This document shows positions 32,053-40,617 of a stretch of DNA of 47,340 bases, piece by piece; positions within the stretch are counted from its first letter, which is position 1, and each line of letters opens with the position of its first letter. Source of the stretch: Phycisphaerae bacterium (lineage in GTDB: Bacteria; Planctomycetota; Phycisphaerae; Tepidisphaerales; Tepidisphaeraceae); NCBI GenBank assembly GCA_025936175.1, contig JAICTV010000013.1, positions 1 to 47,340 of the forward strand. The letters are read 5' to 3'. The position numbers and the translations under genes were made by a program. The notes under the pieces are model-generated. The model did not search any database. It saw only the letters and a program-made list of their open reading frames with translations, and had not been told where the DNA came from.

Positions 32053-33896
32053 TGTTTTCCGCGACGCGAAAAGTGATAGCCGTAGTGCTCGCCGCCGCGG
32101 GGATCGCGCTGTGGCTGACGACCGGCGAGCACGCCGGCGCGTCGCCGTGGCGGGTGGTGCTGCTGGTGGTCGCGGCGGCGGTGTCGCTCGTGCCGATCAC
32201 GCGCGACTCGATCGCGTGGGCGCTCGATCACGTGCGCCGGCCGACGGATCGCGCGCGGCGGCTTACGGCGCTGGGCGTCGCGATCGTCGCAATGGGCTAC
32301 ATCGGCCTGGAGGCCAAGCTTCAGGACCGCGACCTGATTCCGAAATATCACGACGAGCACATGCACATGCTGCAGGTGCGGATGCTCGCGCACGGGAAGC
32401 TGTGGACGGCGCAGCACCCGCTGGCGGACTTCTTCGAGACGTTTCACGTCTTCGTCAAGCCGGTCTACGCGTCGATCTACTTCCCCGGCACCGCGCTGAT
32501 GTACGTGCCGTCGATCTGGCTGCACCTGCCCTTCTGGTTTTTGCCGCTCGTCGTCGCCGGGGGGTGCTGCGCGATTCTCTACCTCATCGTCACTCAGATT
32601 TGCGACGGCGTGGCCGGTTTGCTGGCGGCATTGATGCTGCTGTCGCTGCGCTATTTTCGCTATCTGGCGATGATGGTGATGTCGCACAGCGTGATGCTGC
32701 TGCTCGGGCTGCTGATCATCTGGACATGGATGCGGTGGCGACGGGAGCGAAAGCTTCGCTGGGCGGCGCTGGCGGGCGCGCTGATGGGCTGGGCGGCGAT
32801 CACACGGCCGGTCGATGCGCTGTGTTACAGCCTGCCGGTCGGACTGGCGATGCTCATCGAGATGCGGCGGGATGATTGGCGGAAGATCGGCATCACGCTG
32901 TCGCTGCTGGTCGTCTGCGCGCTGCCGTTCCTCGCCGTTCAGGTGATTCAGAACATCGGCGTCGTCGGTAAGCCGTTCACGACGCCGTACCGCGCGTACT
33001 GCGACGCCTACACGCCGCAGATGTCGTTCGGCTTCCACGACTTCGATCCGAACATCCGCCCGCAGACGAATTTGCAGCAGCGGCTCGATTATTACGACCA
33101 CTTCACGCTGCCGGCGGCGCGGGAGCACGCGCTGGTGCCGACGTGGAAGGTGTGGATTGCGAGTCGGTTTCCGGTGCTGTCGAAAGACGCGCTGCCGAAC
33201 CGGATGTTGCTGATCCTGCTGCCGCTGGGATTGCTCGCGATTCGTGGCCTGCCGCGCGCGGTGTTCGTCGCGGTGTTGCCGATGTACATCGCGTTCTACT
33301 GGTTCTTCGCGTACCTGCTGCCGTGGTATTGCGTGGTGATCGCGCCGGCGATTCTGGTGCTCGTGCTGCTCGGCGCGCGGGCGGCGGCGGACGTCTGGCG
33401 GCGGACGGGGGCGCGGCGGAGCGTTGAAGTCTTCCTCGCGCTCGCGATCGCGACGCTCACGATCAGTTGGCTGCCGGAGTTCAATCCCGCGATCCTCGAC
33501 GACCCGTACCCGTGGCAGACGCACGGGCCGTCGATGTGGTTCTCGTACGTGGTGCTGCCGCAGCAGGTGAAGACGCCGGCGATCGTGCTGTTCCGCTACA
33601 AGACCGGCGACATCATCCACGAGGAGCCGGTCTACAACATCGACGTGGTCAACCCGGACGATGCGCCGATCATCCGCGCGCACGATCTTGGCGTGCAGCG
33701 CGACCGGGAGCTGTTCGAGTACTACGCCAAGCGGCAGCCGGAGCGGATGGTGTACCTGTACGATCGAGCGACGAAGCAGTTTGCGGAGCTGGGGCGGGTG
33801 AGTGATCTGGCGCGGCGGCTGCCGGCGAGTCGTTCGGCGACGAGCACCTCAAATAGTGATCACCAGCGCGGGCCGTCGAGCTCCGGGCCCATGTAG
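32052..33896 (+). CDS. GT39-like polytopic glycosyltransferase
   Basis: The 614-residue integral membrane protein has about twelve helices (for example VVLLVVAAAVSLVPI, FLPLVVAGGCCAILYLIV, AVFVAVLPMYIAFYWFFAYLL). The first large loop has HDEHMHMLQVRMLAHGKLW, corresponding to the DE-containing catalytic loop of ArnT/PMT-type transferases, and later YASIYFPGTALMYVPSIWL as in the GT39 PG motif. These enzymes use a lipid-phosphate sugar donor outside the membrane. ATG at 32052 overlaps the methyltransferase stop by one base. The 3' end overlaps the convergent second GT39-like gene by 37 bp. Confidence 0.82.
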   Translation: MFSATRKVIAVVLAAAGIALWLTTGEHAGASPWRVVLLVVAAAVSLVPITRDSIAWALDHVRRPTDRARRLTALGVAIVAMGYIGLEAKLQDRDLIPKYHDEHMHMLQVRMLAHGKLWTAQHPLADFFETFHVFVKPVYASIYFPGTALMYVPSIWLHLPFWFLPLVVAGGCCAILYLIVTQICDGVAGLLAALMLLSLRYFRYLAMMVMSHSVMLLLGLLIIWTWMRWRRERKLRWAALAGALMGWAAITRPVDALCYSLPVGLAMLIEMRRDDWRKIGITLSLLVVCALPFLAVQVIQNIGVVGKPFTTPYRAYCDAYTPQMSFGFHDFDPNIRPQTNLQQRLDYYDHFTLPAAREHALVPTWKVWIASRFPVLSKDALPNRMLLILLPLGLLAIRGLPRAVFVAVLPMYIAFYWFFAYLLPWYCVVIAPAILVLVLLGARAAADVWRRTGARRSVEVFLALAIATLTISWLPEFNPAILDDPYPWQTHGPSMWFSYVVLPQQVKTPAIVLFRYKTGDIIHEEPVYNIDVVNPDDAPIIRAHDLGVQRDRELFEYYAKRQPERMVYLYDRATKQFAELGRVSDLARRLPASRSATSTSNSDHQRGPSSSGPM

Positions 33897-35302
33897 ATGA
33901 ACGTCATGTTCTGCGCCAGCGCGATCATGATCAGCAGCAGGCAGCCGAAGACGATGTAACGATCGCGCGGCCGCCAACGCGCGAGTTCCAATCCCACGAT
34001 GGCCATCAGGAAGGGAAACTGGATCAGCCAGAGCCGCGCCGTTTCGCCCGGGAGCAGCGCCGCCAGCGCGACCGTGATGATCTGGATCATCGCGAGGAGC
34101 ACGAGCCGATCGCGCGGCGAGCGGCCGGCGAAGAGGCGCGAGCGGATCGAGATCAGCAGGAAGATCAGCAGAAGAAAGCTGATCCATCCGCCGCCGAGCG
34201 CGAAGTCGAGTACGTCAAAAAGGATGTGCCGCGGGAACGGGCGGACGAGCGGGATGAGATCGCGCGCCTGCGTGCGCGAGATGCTCTGGAAGGTCTCGAT
34301 CGGGTCGAAACCCGTCGCGAAAAAGAGCGCGGCGTACAGCACGATGATGGTGATGATCGCGATGAGTCCCGCGCCGGCGGCGCGGTAGAAATCGGCCGGG
34401 CCGCGATCGGCCAGCAGCAGCATCCAGTCGATCATGATGAAGCAGCCGAGGACGAGGAAGATGTAGCTGCAGAACAGGCCCAGCGCCAGGACCGCGCCGC
34501 AGGCGACGGCGGCGGCGATCGATCGCCAGCCCGCCGCGCTGCGCGATGCGATGTGCCACAGGGCAAGGATGACGCACGCGAGCATCGGATAGACCTGATC
34601 GAACTGCGGCGCGAAGAGCACGAGGGAGGGACAGAGAGCAAAGAAGCTCGCGCCGACGAAGGCGGCGTCGCGATCATCGCTGTACTTGCGCAGAAACCAG
34701 AAGCACGCCGGCGCCGCGCCCGCCGCCAGCAGCAGCACACCGATCCCGCCCGCCAGCGCGCCGGCTTGCCCGTGTCCGAGCAGCTTGACGAAGGGGACGT
34801 AGTAGAGCATCAGGCCCGGCGGCTTGTACTTGGCGTGCAGGTGCATCATCGGAAGGATGTCGGGGTACTGAAGCAGGATCTGCGAGAAGGGAATGTTCTG
34901 GCTCTGGGCGTTGAGGATGGTGGCGTCGATCCAGTAGCTGGTGTTGGTCGCGCTCTGCACGATCGCGACGAGACGGTGCAACCCGACCGGCGGCTGGAAG
35001 GCGAGGGCGACCAGCTCGAGCGCGAACGTGGTCGCCGCGAGCAGCACGAGCGCGAGCTTGAGACGATTTCTCAGGAACGCCCACTGCGCCGCCGCGAACG
35101 GCACGGCCCCCGTCGCGATCATGCCCGGATAAATCCACCACGACAGCCGCCGCCACGACCAGATCCAGTACCACGGGCCGTTCACGCCGTGCACGTGACA
35201 GACGACCAGGACGGTCATCGTCAACGCAAGGAGGATTACGCAGATCAGCTTCGCCGGCGGCGGAATCGTCATCGATCGTCGCTGTGAGGGGGCGTCGGTC
35301 AT
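33860..35302 (-). CDS. GT39-like polytopic glycosyltransferase/mannosyltransferase
   Basis: A 480-residue membrane protein with about ten helices, including LICVILLALTMTVLVVCHVHG, LALVLLAATTFALELVALAF and IAIITIIVLYAALFF. The segment HLHAKYKPPGLMLYYVPFVKLL carries the KPPG motif that follows the catalytic loop in the GT39/GT87-like group, and SLVLFAPQFDQVYPMLACV fits a later loop. It likely adds a mannose or other hexose to an envelope glycan from a polyprenyl donor. It starts opposite xseB with only 38 bp between, and ends over the end of the convergent GT39-like gene. I chose ATG at 35302, the last start before the basic N-terminus. Confidence 0.78.
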   Translation of the reverse strand: MTDAPSQRRSMTIPPPAKLICVILLALTMTVLVVCHVHGVNGPWYWIWSWRRLSWWIYPGMIATGAVPFAAAQWAFLRNRLKLALVLLAATTFALELVALAFQPPVGLHRLVAIVQSATNTSYWIDATILNAQSQNIPFSQILLQYPDILPMMHLHAKYKPPGLMLYYVPFVKLLGHGQAGALAGGIGVLLLAAGAAPACFWFLRKYSDDRDAAFVGASFFALCPSLVLFAPQFDQVYPMLACVILALWHIASRSAAGWRSIAAAVACGAVLALGLFCSYIFLVLGCFIMIDWMLLLADRGPADFYRAAGAGLIAIITIIVLYAALFFATGFDPIETFQSISRTQARDLIPLVRPFPRHILFDVLDFALGGGWISFLLLIFLLISIRSRLFAGRSPRDRLVLLAMIQIITVALAALLPGETARLWLIQFPFLMAIVGLELARWRPRDRYIVFGCLLLIMIALAQNMTFIYMGPELDGPRW

Positions 35303-35340
35303 CTTCCATCCCATCGCACGAAGTTCTAAACTACCGGCCG

Positions 35341-35610
35341 ATGGCACGAAAGCAGACGCCGCCCAGGAGCTTCGAGGAAGCGCTTGCCGAACTCGAGCAG
35401 ATCCTCGCGGACATCGAGGGCGGCCAGGTGCCGCTGGAAGAGAGCCTGGTCAAGTACGAACGCGGACAGTTCCTGATCCAGCATTGCCGCGGCGTGCTGA
35501 CGTCGGCGGAGAAGCAGATCGAGCTGCTCAGCAAGGGCGAAGGCGACGAGCTGCGCTCGACGCCGATGCCGTCGGCAGAAAAGACGGCGGAGGAGGACGC
35601 GGAGTCGTGA
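35341..35610 (+). CDS. xseB: Exodeoxyribonuclease VII small subunit
   Basis: XseB is the small helical-hairpin subunit of exonuclease VII, which degrades single-stranded DNA. The 89-residue product has SFEEALAELEQILADIEGGQ and VPLEESLVKYERGQFLIQHC, the two-helix core of the family, then a short acidic tail. ATG at 35341 is the conserved start. Its last 4 bases overlap the GTG of the prenyl synthase, the same gene order as in E. coli (xseB-ispA). The large subunit xseA is not nearby. Confidence 0.93.
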   Translation: MARKQTPPRSFEEALAELEQILADIEGGQVPLEESLVKYERGQFLIQHCRGVLTSAEKQIELLSKGEGDELRSTPMPSAEKTAEEDAES

Positions 35611-36512
35611 GCATCGACGTGACGACCCTGTCGGCCCAAGACTTGCTCAAAGCGCACGGGGCGGCGACGGATGCCGCGCTCAAGCACGCGCTGGAGAAGC
35701 TGACCGATGCGCCGCAGCGCCTCGTCACGTCGATCGGGTACAGCCTGACCGCCGGCGGGAAGCGACTGCGGCCGGCGCTCGTGCTCGAGTGCGCGGCCGC
35801 CTGTGGCGGAAACGACAAGTCGCACAAGAGCGCCCTCGCGGCGGCCGTGGCGATGGAACTGATCCACACCTTCTCGCTGGTTCACGACGACCTGCCGGCA
35901 ATGGACGATGACGATCTCCGTCGCGGTCAGCCGACGAATCACAAAGTCTTCGGCGAAGCGATGGCGATCCTCGCGGGCGATGCGATGGTGACGCTGGCGT
36001 TCGAGACGATCGCGACCGATGCCGAGCCGAAGCTCGTGCCGGCGCTCGTGCGCGAGCTCGCGGCGGCGGCGGGGCCGGAGGGGATGATCGGCGGGCAGGT
36101 GCTCGACGTGGACGGCGAGAACCAGAACCTCGCGCTCGCCGGGTTGCAGAAGATCCATCGCATGAAGACCGGCGCGCTGCTGACTGCATCGTGCCGGATG
36201 GGCGCGATCGCCGCCGGCGCCAGCGACGGGCAGCTCAACGGCATCACGAAGTTCGGCCGCAACGTCGGGCTGGCGTTTCAGATCGTGGACGACGTGCTGG
36301 ACGTCACGTCCACGCCGCAGCAGCTCGGCAAAGCGACCAACAAGGACGCCGATCGCGGAAAGAACACGTATCCGAGCTTGATCGGACTGGACGCGAGCCG
36401 CGCCGCGGCGCGGGAAGCCGTCAATGCAGCCCTTGAAGCGCTTTCGAGCTTCGGCCCCTCCGCCGATGGGCTGCGCGCGATGGCGCGATTTGTCGTCGCG
36501 CGGCAGTTTTGA
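35607..36512 (+). CDS. ispA: Polyprenyl (farnesyl/geranylgeranyl) diphosphate synthase
   Basis: This enzyme joins isopentenyl diphosphate to an allylic diphosphate. The 301-residue protein has GGKRLRPALVL, the first aspartate-rich motif HDDLPAMDDDDLRRG, GGQVLDVDGE, and the second aspartate motif VGLAFQIVDDVLDVTST. The spacing DDLPAMDDDD (D-D-x4-D) matches short-chain bacterial enzymes. The start GTG at 35607 overlaps the xseB stop (GTGA) and is preceded by a ggagg-type site within xseB. It is the second gene of the xseB-ispA pair; dxs, next in the E. coli order, lies 5 kb downstream. Chain length is not certain. Confidence 0.93.
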   Translation: MSIDVTTLSAQDLLKAHGAATDAALKHALEKLTDAPQRLVTSIGYSLTAGGKRLRPALVLECAAACGGNDKSHKSALAAAVAMELIHTFSLVHDDLPAMDDDDLRRGQPTNHKVFGEAMAILAGDAMVTLAFETIATDAEPKLVPALVRELAAAAGPEGMIGGQVLDVDGENQNLALAGLQKIHRMKTGALLTASCRMGAIAAGASDGQLNGITKFGRNVGLAFQIVDDVLDVTSTPQQLGKATNKDADRGKNTYPSLIGLDASRAAAREAVNAALEALSSFGPSADGLRAMARFVVARQF

Positions 36513-36522
36513 ACTTCGCATG

Positions 36523-36593
36523 CGTGGCACGGGCGCCTCGCCCGTGTTGAAGCGGCTATAGCCGCTCATGCATGGCGAGGCGCCCATGCCACG
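36523..36593. repeat. Palindromic repeat, family D, after ispA
   Basis: cgtggcacgggcgcctcgcc (36523-36542) and ggcgaggcgcccatgccacg (36574-36593) are reverse complements with one mismatch in 20. Inside them gcggctatagccgc (36552-36565) is a perfect 14-bp palindrome. On one strand the right half would encode HGEAPMPR. Eleven bp after the ispA stop, it may act as a bidirectional terminator. Confidence 0.85.
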
Positions 36594-36666
36594 TGTTAAG
36601 CCTTTCCGCAAATCAGTCGAAATTCGCCTTGCCGCCTGTCGCGCGGCGGGGCCACAATCTGCGGCC

Positions 36667-37479
36667 ATGCCCACGCACATCCTGGTCGGTCTTCTCGTCC
36701 TGTTTTCGATCCCGTCTCTCGCCCGCGCGGCGGACCCGCCGTCGGCGGACACCGCGGCCAAGCAGCTCTCCGATTCGCCGCGGCACGGCGAATGGGCGGA
36801 CGTGGTCATGGGCGATCAGAAGATCAAGACGTGGGTCGTCTATCCGGAGACCAGGGACAAGGCGCCGGTCGTCATCGTCATCCACGAGATCTTCGGCGAG
36901 AGCGACTGGATCCGTTCCGTCGCCGACGCGCTGGCGGCGGAAGGTTACATCGCCGTCGCGCCCGACCTGCTCAGCGGCAAAGGCCCCAGCGGCGGCGGGA
37001 CGGATTCGTTCGCGCCGAACAAGGTGCAGGAAGCGATTCGCGGGCTGTCGAAGGATGAAGTTGTGCAGCGGCTGAATGCCGTCCGCGATTACGCGATCGC
37101 ACTGCCGAGCGCCAGCGGCAAGAGCGCGACGATCGGCTTCTGCTGGGGCGGCGGCGCGAGCTTCAATTACGCGGCGAATCAGCCGAAGCTGAACGCGGCG
37201 GTCGTCTACTACGGCACGCCGCCGGATAAGGACGCGATGGGAAAAATAGAATGCCCCGTCGCCGGTTTCTACGGCGGCGACGATTCGCGCGTGACCTCGA
37301 CGGTCGAGCCGACGGCGAAGATGATGCAGGAGCTGAAGAAGACCTACACGCATCACGTCTTCGACGGCGCGGGCCACGGATTTCTCCGCCAACAGTCCGG
37401 CCGGAATGGCGCGAACGAGAAGGCGGCGAAGGAAGCGTGGAGCGAGACGATCGCGTTTTTGAAGAAGACGTTGCAATAG
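36667..37479 (+). CDS. Secreted dienelactone hydrolase-family protein
   Basis: The 270-residue protein has a signal peptide (about residues 1-22), then an alpha/beta hydrolase of the dienelactone hydrolase group: VIVIHEIFGESDWIRSVADA, IGFCWGGGASFNY with the cysteine nucleophile, FYGGDDSRVTS with the Asp, and FDGAGHGFL with the His, so the Cys-Asp-His triad is complete. Family members act on dienelactones or carboxyl esters of diverse small substrates. The signal peptide places it outside the cytoplasm, which is not universal in this family. ATG at 36667 is preferred because the frame upstream is the palindromic repeat. Confidence 0.88.
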   Translation: MPTHILVGLLVLFSIPSLARAADPPSADTAAKQLSDSPRHGEWADVVMGDQKIKTWVVYPETRDKAPVVIVIHEIFGESDWIRSVADALAAEGYIAVAPDLLSGKGPSGGGTDSFAPNKVQEAIRGLSKDEVVQRLNAVRDYAIALPSASGKSATIGFCWGGGASFNYAANQPKLNAAVVYYGTPPDKDAMGKIECPVAGFYGGDDSRVTSTVEPTAKMMQELKKTYTHHVFDGAGHGFLRQQSGRNGANEKAAKEAWSETIAFLKKTLQ

Positions 37480-37516
37480 CAACAGCATTTTCTCTGTGCT
37501 CGCGCGGCGGAGAATT

Positions 37517-37600
37517 TCATCCCGAGGTACTCCGACGGATCTCGATGTAGAAGCACCGTTCGACTCCGAGATCCCTCGCGGAGTACCGTTCGGGATGACA
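37517..37600. repeat. Dispersed palindromic repeat, family A (copy 2)
   Basis: Left arm tcatcccgaggtactccgac and right arm gtaccgttcgggatgaca, with ggatctcg/cgagatcc further in; the arms are imperfect reverse complements. It lies 37 bp after the dienelactone hydrolase stop and about 36 bp before the molybdenum hydroxylase small subunit, so it falls within what would otherwise be an operon or promoter gap. Confidence 0.85.
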
Positions 37601-37636
37601 GCTTCGCACGGTCCGCGTGTGAGAGCGAGGTTCCAT

Positions 37637-38128
37637 ATGCAAGGCGTCGAAGCGAAGTTCACCGTCAACGGCAAGCCGGTCAGCGTCACGACGGATCCCA
37701 ATCGATCCGTGCTGGAAATCCTCCGCGAGGACCTGCAACTGACCGGCACGAAGTACGGCTGCGGCGAAGGGGCGTGCGGGGCGTGTACCGTCCTCGTGGA
37801 CGGCAAGCCGAAGTTCAGTTGCTCCACGCTGCTGAGCGAGGTCGTCGGGAAGAAGATCGTGAGCATCGAAGGTTTGGCCAGCGGCGAAACGCTCCATCCC
37901 GTGCAACAGGCGTTTCTCGACGAAGGCGCGTATCAATGCGGGTACTGCACGGCCGGCATGATCATGGGCGCCGTCGCGCTGCTCGAGAAGAACCGCAAGC
38001 CGAGCGATGAGCAGATCGCCAGGGGGATGAACGGTCACATCTGCCGGTGCGGGACTTATTCGAAGATCGTCGCCGCCGTGCGCAAGGCGGCCGAGGCGAT
38101 GCCTCAAGCGACGGAGGCCAAATCATGA
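37637..38128 (+). CDS. 2Fe-2S subunit of a xanthine-oxidase-type molybdenum hydroxylase (CoxS/IorA-like)
   Basis: The 163-residue subunit passes electrons from the molybdopterin site to an acceptor. Plant-type ferredoxin cluster ligands are in YGCGEGACGACTVLVDGKPKFSC, and the second cluster in QCGYCTAGMIMGAV and GHICRCGTYSKI, the alpha-helical 2Fe-2S domain. Both halves are complete. The ATG at 37637 is preceded by gagcgagg. The stop overlaps the ATG of the large subunit (ATGA), so they form one unit. It is the small partner of the Tat-exported large subunit. Confidence 0.95.
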   Translation: MQGVEAKFTVNGKPVSVTTDPNRSVLEILREDLQLTGTKYGCGEGACGACTVLVDGKPKFSCSTLLSEVVGKKIVSIEGLASGETLHPVQQAFLDEGAYQCGYCTAGMIMGAVALLEKNRKPSDEQIARGMNGHICRCGTYSKIVAAVRKAAEAMPQATEAKS

Positions 38129-40233
38129 AGACTTCCACCGACACGATGGCGTTGTATCGCGACGATGACGATGAGCAGATCATCGAGCCGGTCGGCTACG
38201 ACTTCGGCCTGACGCGGCGGACGTTCGTGCAGGTGCTGGGCGCGGGGTTGCTGATCGCGGTGGCCGCGCCGTCGATCGCACAGGCACAGGAGAGCGGCGT
38301 CGGCGGACGCCGGCGCGGCGGGGGCGGATTTACCGGATCGTCCAAGCCCGTGCCGCTCGACGCGCGCATTCACATCGGCAAGGACGGCGCGATTACCGTC
38401 CTTACGGGGAAAGTCGAAGGCGGGCAGGGCGCCCGCGCTGAGATCACGCAGGCGGCGGCGGAAGAGCTGCGCGTGCCGGTCGATCGCGTGACGCTGCTGA
38501 TGGCGGACACGGAGCTTTGCCCGGACGACGGCTTCACCGCCGGCAGCCGCACGACGCCCTCGACGCTGCCTTCGATCCGAAGCGGGTGCGCCGCGGCGCG
38601 ACAGCTCCTGGAGAAATGGCGCGGCGGCGACGAATCGAAAACGTACGCGGATCTGGCAGCGGCGGACGCGAAATCGCTGTCGCAAGTGCCGGGGACCGAC
38701 GTGCAGATCACGCCGACGAGCGAGTGGAAAGCGCTGGGCAAGCCGACGGCCCGGCCCAACGGGCGCGACATCCTCACCGGCGCGCACAAGTACCCGTCCG
38801 ACATCATCCGCCCCGGGATGCTGTACGGAAAAATCCTCCGCCGCCCGTCGTACGGGGCGAAATTGACGGACGTGAACACCGACGCGGCGAAGGCGATGGA
38901 GGGTGTCGACGTCGTGCACGACGGCGACTTCGTCGGCGTTGCGGCGCCGAACACGTCGATCGCGAAAGCAGCGATCAAGGCGATGGAAGATTCCGCGAAG
39001 TGGGATCAGCCGCCGCATCCGTCGAGCAAGCAGCTGTTCGAATACTTGAAGAAGAACACGAAGGGCGGTGTGCCGGCGAATCCGTTCGCGGATGAAGTTT
39101 CCGGCGCGGCGAAGTCGCTGCGGGCGGAGTACCACGTGCCCTACGTGCAGCACACGCCGATGGAGCCGCGGGCGGCGGTGGCGGAGTGGGATGAGAACGG
39201 GAAGGTCACCGTCTGGACTGCGACGCAGAACCCGTTCGGCGTGCGCCGCGAACTGGCCAACGCGTTTCACGTTGACGAATCGACGGTGCGCGTCGTCGTC
39301 CCCGATTTCGGCGGCGGATTTGGCGGCAAGCACACCGGCGAGTGTGCCGTGGAGGCGGCGAGGCTCGCGCAAGCGGTGAAGCAGCCGGTCGCATTGCAAT
39401 GGACGCGGGCCGAGGAATTCACCTGGGCGTACTTCCGCCCCGCCGCCGTCATCGAATGCCAGGCGAGCCTCGACGCGTCGGGAACGCTGACGAGCTGGCA
39501 CTTCGTCAACATCAACGCCGGCCGGCCCGGCGTCGAATCGCCCTACCGCTGCGAGAAGAAGAATCAGCAGGCGGTGGATTCCGCGCCGCCGCTGCGGCAC
39601 GGGTCTTATCGCGCACTCGCCGCCACGGCGAACAATTTCGCGCGCGAGAGCTTCATCGACGAGCTCGCGGCGGCGACGGGGAAAGATCCGCTGGCGTTCC
39701 GGCTCGATCACATCGAGATCGACCGGCTCCGCGCGGTGCTCGAAGAAGCGGCGAAACAGTTCGGCTGGAGCGATCGCCGCGCGAAGCAGCGCGACGCGAA
39801 TGTCGGCGTCGGTCTCGCGTGCGCGATGGAGAAGGGATCGTTCGTTGCAACCTGCGCCGAGGTCGAAATCGATCCCGCGAAGAACGTCGCGAGGGTGAGG
39901 CGGGTCGTGCAGGCGTTCGAGTGCGGCGCGATCACCAATCCCTCCAACCTGCAATCGCAGAATATGGGAGCGATCATCCAGGGCCTCGGCCCCGCGCTGC
40001 GCGAGGCGATGGTTTTCGAGGAGGGGAAGATTCAGAACGCCTCGCTCTGGAAGTACGAGGTCCCCCGCCAGGCCGACGTGCCGGTGATCGAAGTGTACCT
40101 GGTGAACCGACCCGACCTGTCGTCCGCAGGAGCGGGCGAGACGCCGCTGATCACGCTGGCTCCGGCGATCAACAACGCGATCTTCGACGCGACGCGGAAG
40201 CGGTTGCGGGAAATGCCGCTTCGACTCGCGTAG
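38125..40233 (+). CDS. Molybdopterin-binding large subunit of a xanthine-oxidase-type hydroxylase, Tat-exported (IorB-like)
   Basis: The 702-residue subunit binds the molybdenum cytosine-dinucleotide cofactor and hydroxylates aldehydes or N-heterocycles. A twin-arginine-like signal (LTRRTFVQVLGAGLLIAVAA, about residues 28-50) places it in the periplasm, as in isoquinoline 1-oxidoreductase-type enzymes; the small subunit has no signal and would travel with it. Sequence blocks are GQGARAEITQAAAEEL, ARPNGRDILTGAHKYP, PDFGGGFGGKHTGECAVEAA, PPLRHGSYRALAATANNFA and GAGETPLITLAP, with the catalytic Glu in GAGE. The order is the single-chain IorB form without a separate FAD subunit, so electrons probably go to a cytochrome or quinone-linked acceptor. 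It overlaps the small subunit start by 4 bases. Confidence 0.93.
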   Translation: MKTSTDTMALYRDDDDEQIIEPVGYDFGLTRRTFVQVLGAGLLIAVAAPSIAQAQESGVGGRRRGGGGFTGSSKPVPLDARIHIGKDGAITVLTGKVEGGQGARAEITQAAAEELRVPVDRVTLLMADTELCPDDGFTAGSRTTPSTLPSIRSGCAAARQLLEKWRGGDESKTYADLAAADAKSLSQVPGTDVQITPTSEWKALGKPTARPNGRDILTGAHKYPSDIIRPGMLYGKILRRPSYGAKLTDVNTDAAKAMEGVDVVHDGDFVGVAAPNTSIAKAAIKAMEDSAKWDQPPHPSSKQLFEYLKKNTKGGVPANPFADEVSGAAKSLRAEYHVPYVQHTPMEPRAAVAEWDENGKVTVWTATQNPFGVRRELANAFHVDESTVRVVVPDFGGGFGGKHTGECAVEAARLAQAVKQPVALQWTRAEEFTWAYFRPAAVIECQASLDASGTLTSWHFVNINAGRPGVESPYRCEKKNQQAVDSAPPLRHGSYRALAATANNFARESFIDELAAATGKDPLAFRLDHIEIDRLRAVLEEAAKQFGWSDRRAKQRDANVGVGLACAMEKGSFVATCAEVEIDPAKNVARVRRVVQAFECGAITNPSNLQSQNMGAIIQGLGPALREAMVFEEGKIQNASLWKYEVPRQADVPVIEVYLVNRPDLSSAGAGETPLITLAPAINNAIFDATRKRLREMPLRLA

Positions 40234-40253
40234 GGCATGCTGCGAGCAACAGC

Positions 40254-40513
40254 GTCATGCTGAGAGGGTGTTTAAGAAGATCACACGCCCGTGACGTCAT
40301 GCTGAGGTACTCTGAAGCATCTGCGTTCCCTTGCGCAGATCCTTCGCGAGTCACGCTCACGATGACACGCCTTGCGGCGTTCTCGGCTGTGTAAATAAAC
40401 ACTCTCAGCATGACATTGGGCGCCCTCTACGGCCTTCTTTGACACCCTCTGAGGTACTCCGAAGTAATCTGCGTGATCGAAACCAGAATTCTTCGAAGTA
40501 CCTCAGGATGACG
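40254..40513. repeat. Nested cluster of family A palindromic repeats in a 372-bp gap
   Basis: An outer inverted pair, gtcatgctgagagggtgttta (40254-40274) and taaacactctcagcatgac (40396-40414), differs by a 2-base bulge. It encloses a complete family A element (40295-40367: cgtcatgctgaggtactctg ... ctcacgatgac). A further copy follows at about 40447-40513 (ctgaggtactccgaagtaat ... gaagtacctcaggatgacg). The gap between the molybdenum hydroxylase and the DinD-like gene thus holds at least three arms-pairs, one apparently inserted within another. I see no gene here. Confidence 0.8.
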
Positions 40514-40578
40514 GTCATCGCGGGTCGCACCAGCAGTGAGATTCGATCGCACACTGCCCGGCGAAAAACGTACTACTC

Positions 40579-40617
40579 CTTAGCTTAAGTCATTGGAGAA
40601 CAAGGATGTTAGCTAAG
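40579..40617 (+). promoter_or_regulatory. Inverted repeat spanning the DinD-like ribosome site
   Basis: cttagct (40579-40585) and agctaag (40611-40617) are exact reverse complements, 25 bp apart. The Shine-Dalgarno-like ggagaa (about 40595) and the ATG (40606) lie between them, so base-pairing or a bound repressor would cover the translation start. Seven bases are short and could be chance. Confidence 0.3.

Noticed and set aside
31938-33683. Long minus-strand frame opposite the GT39-like gene
   Set aside because: Repetitive Arg/His/Gln sequence without a domain; the plus strand has a conserved transferase layout.
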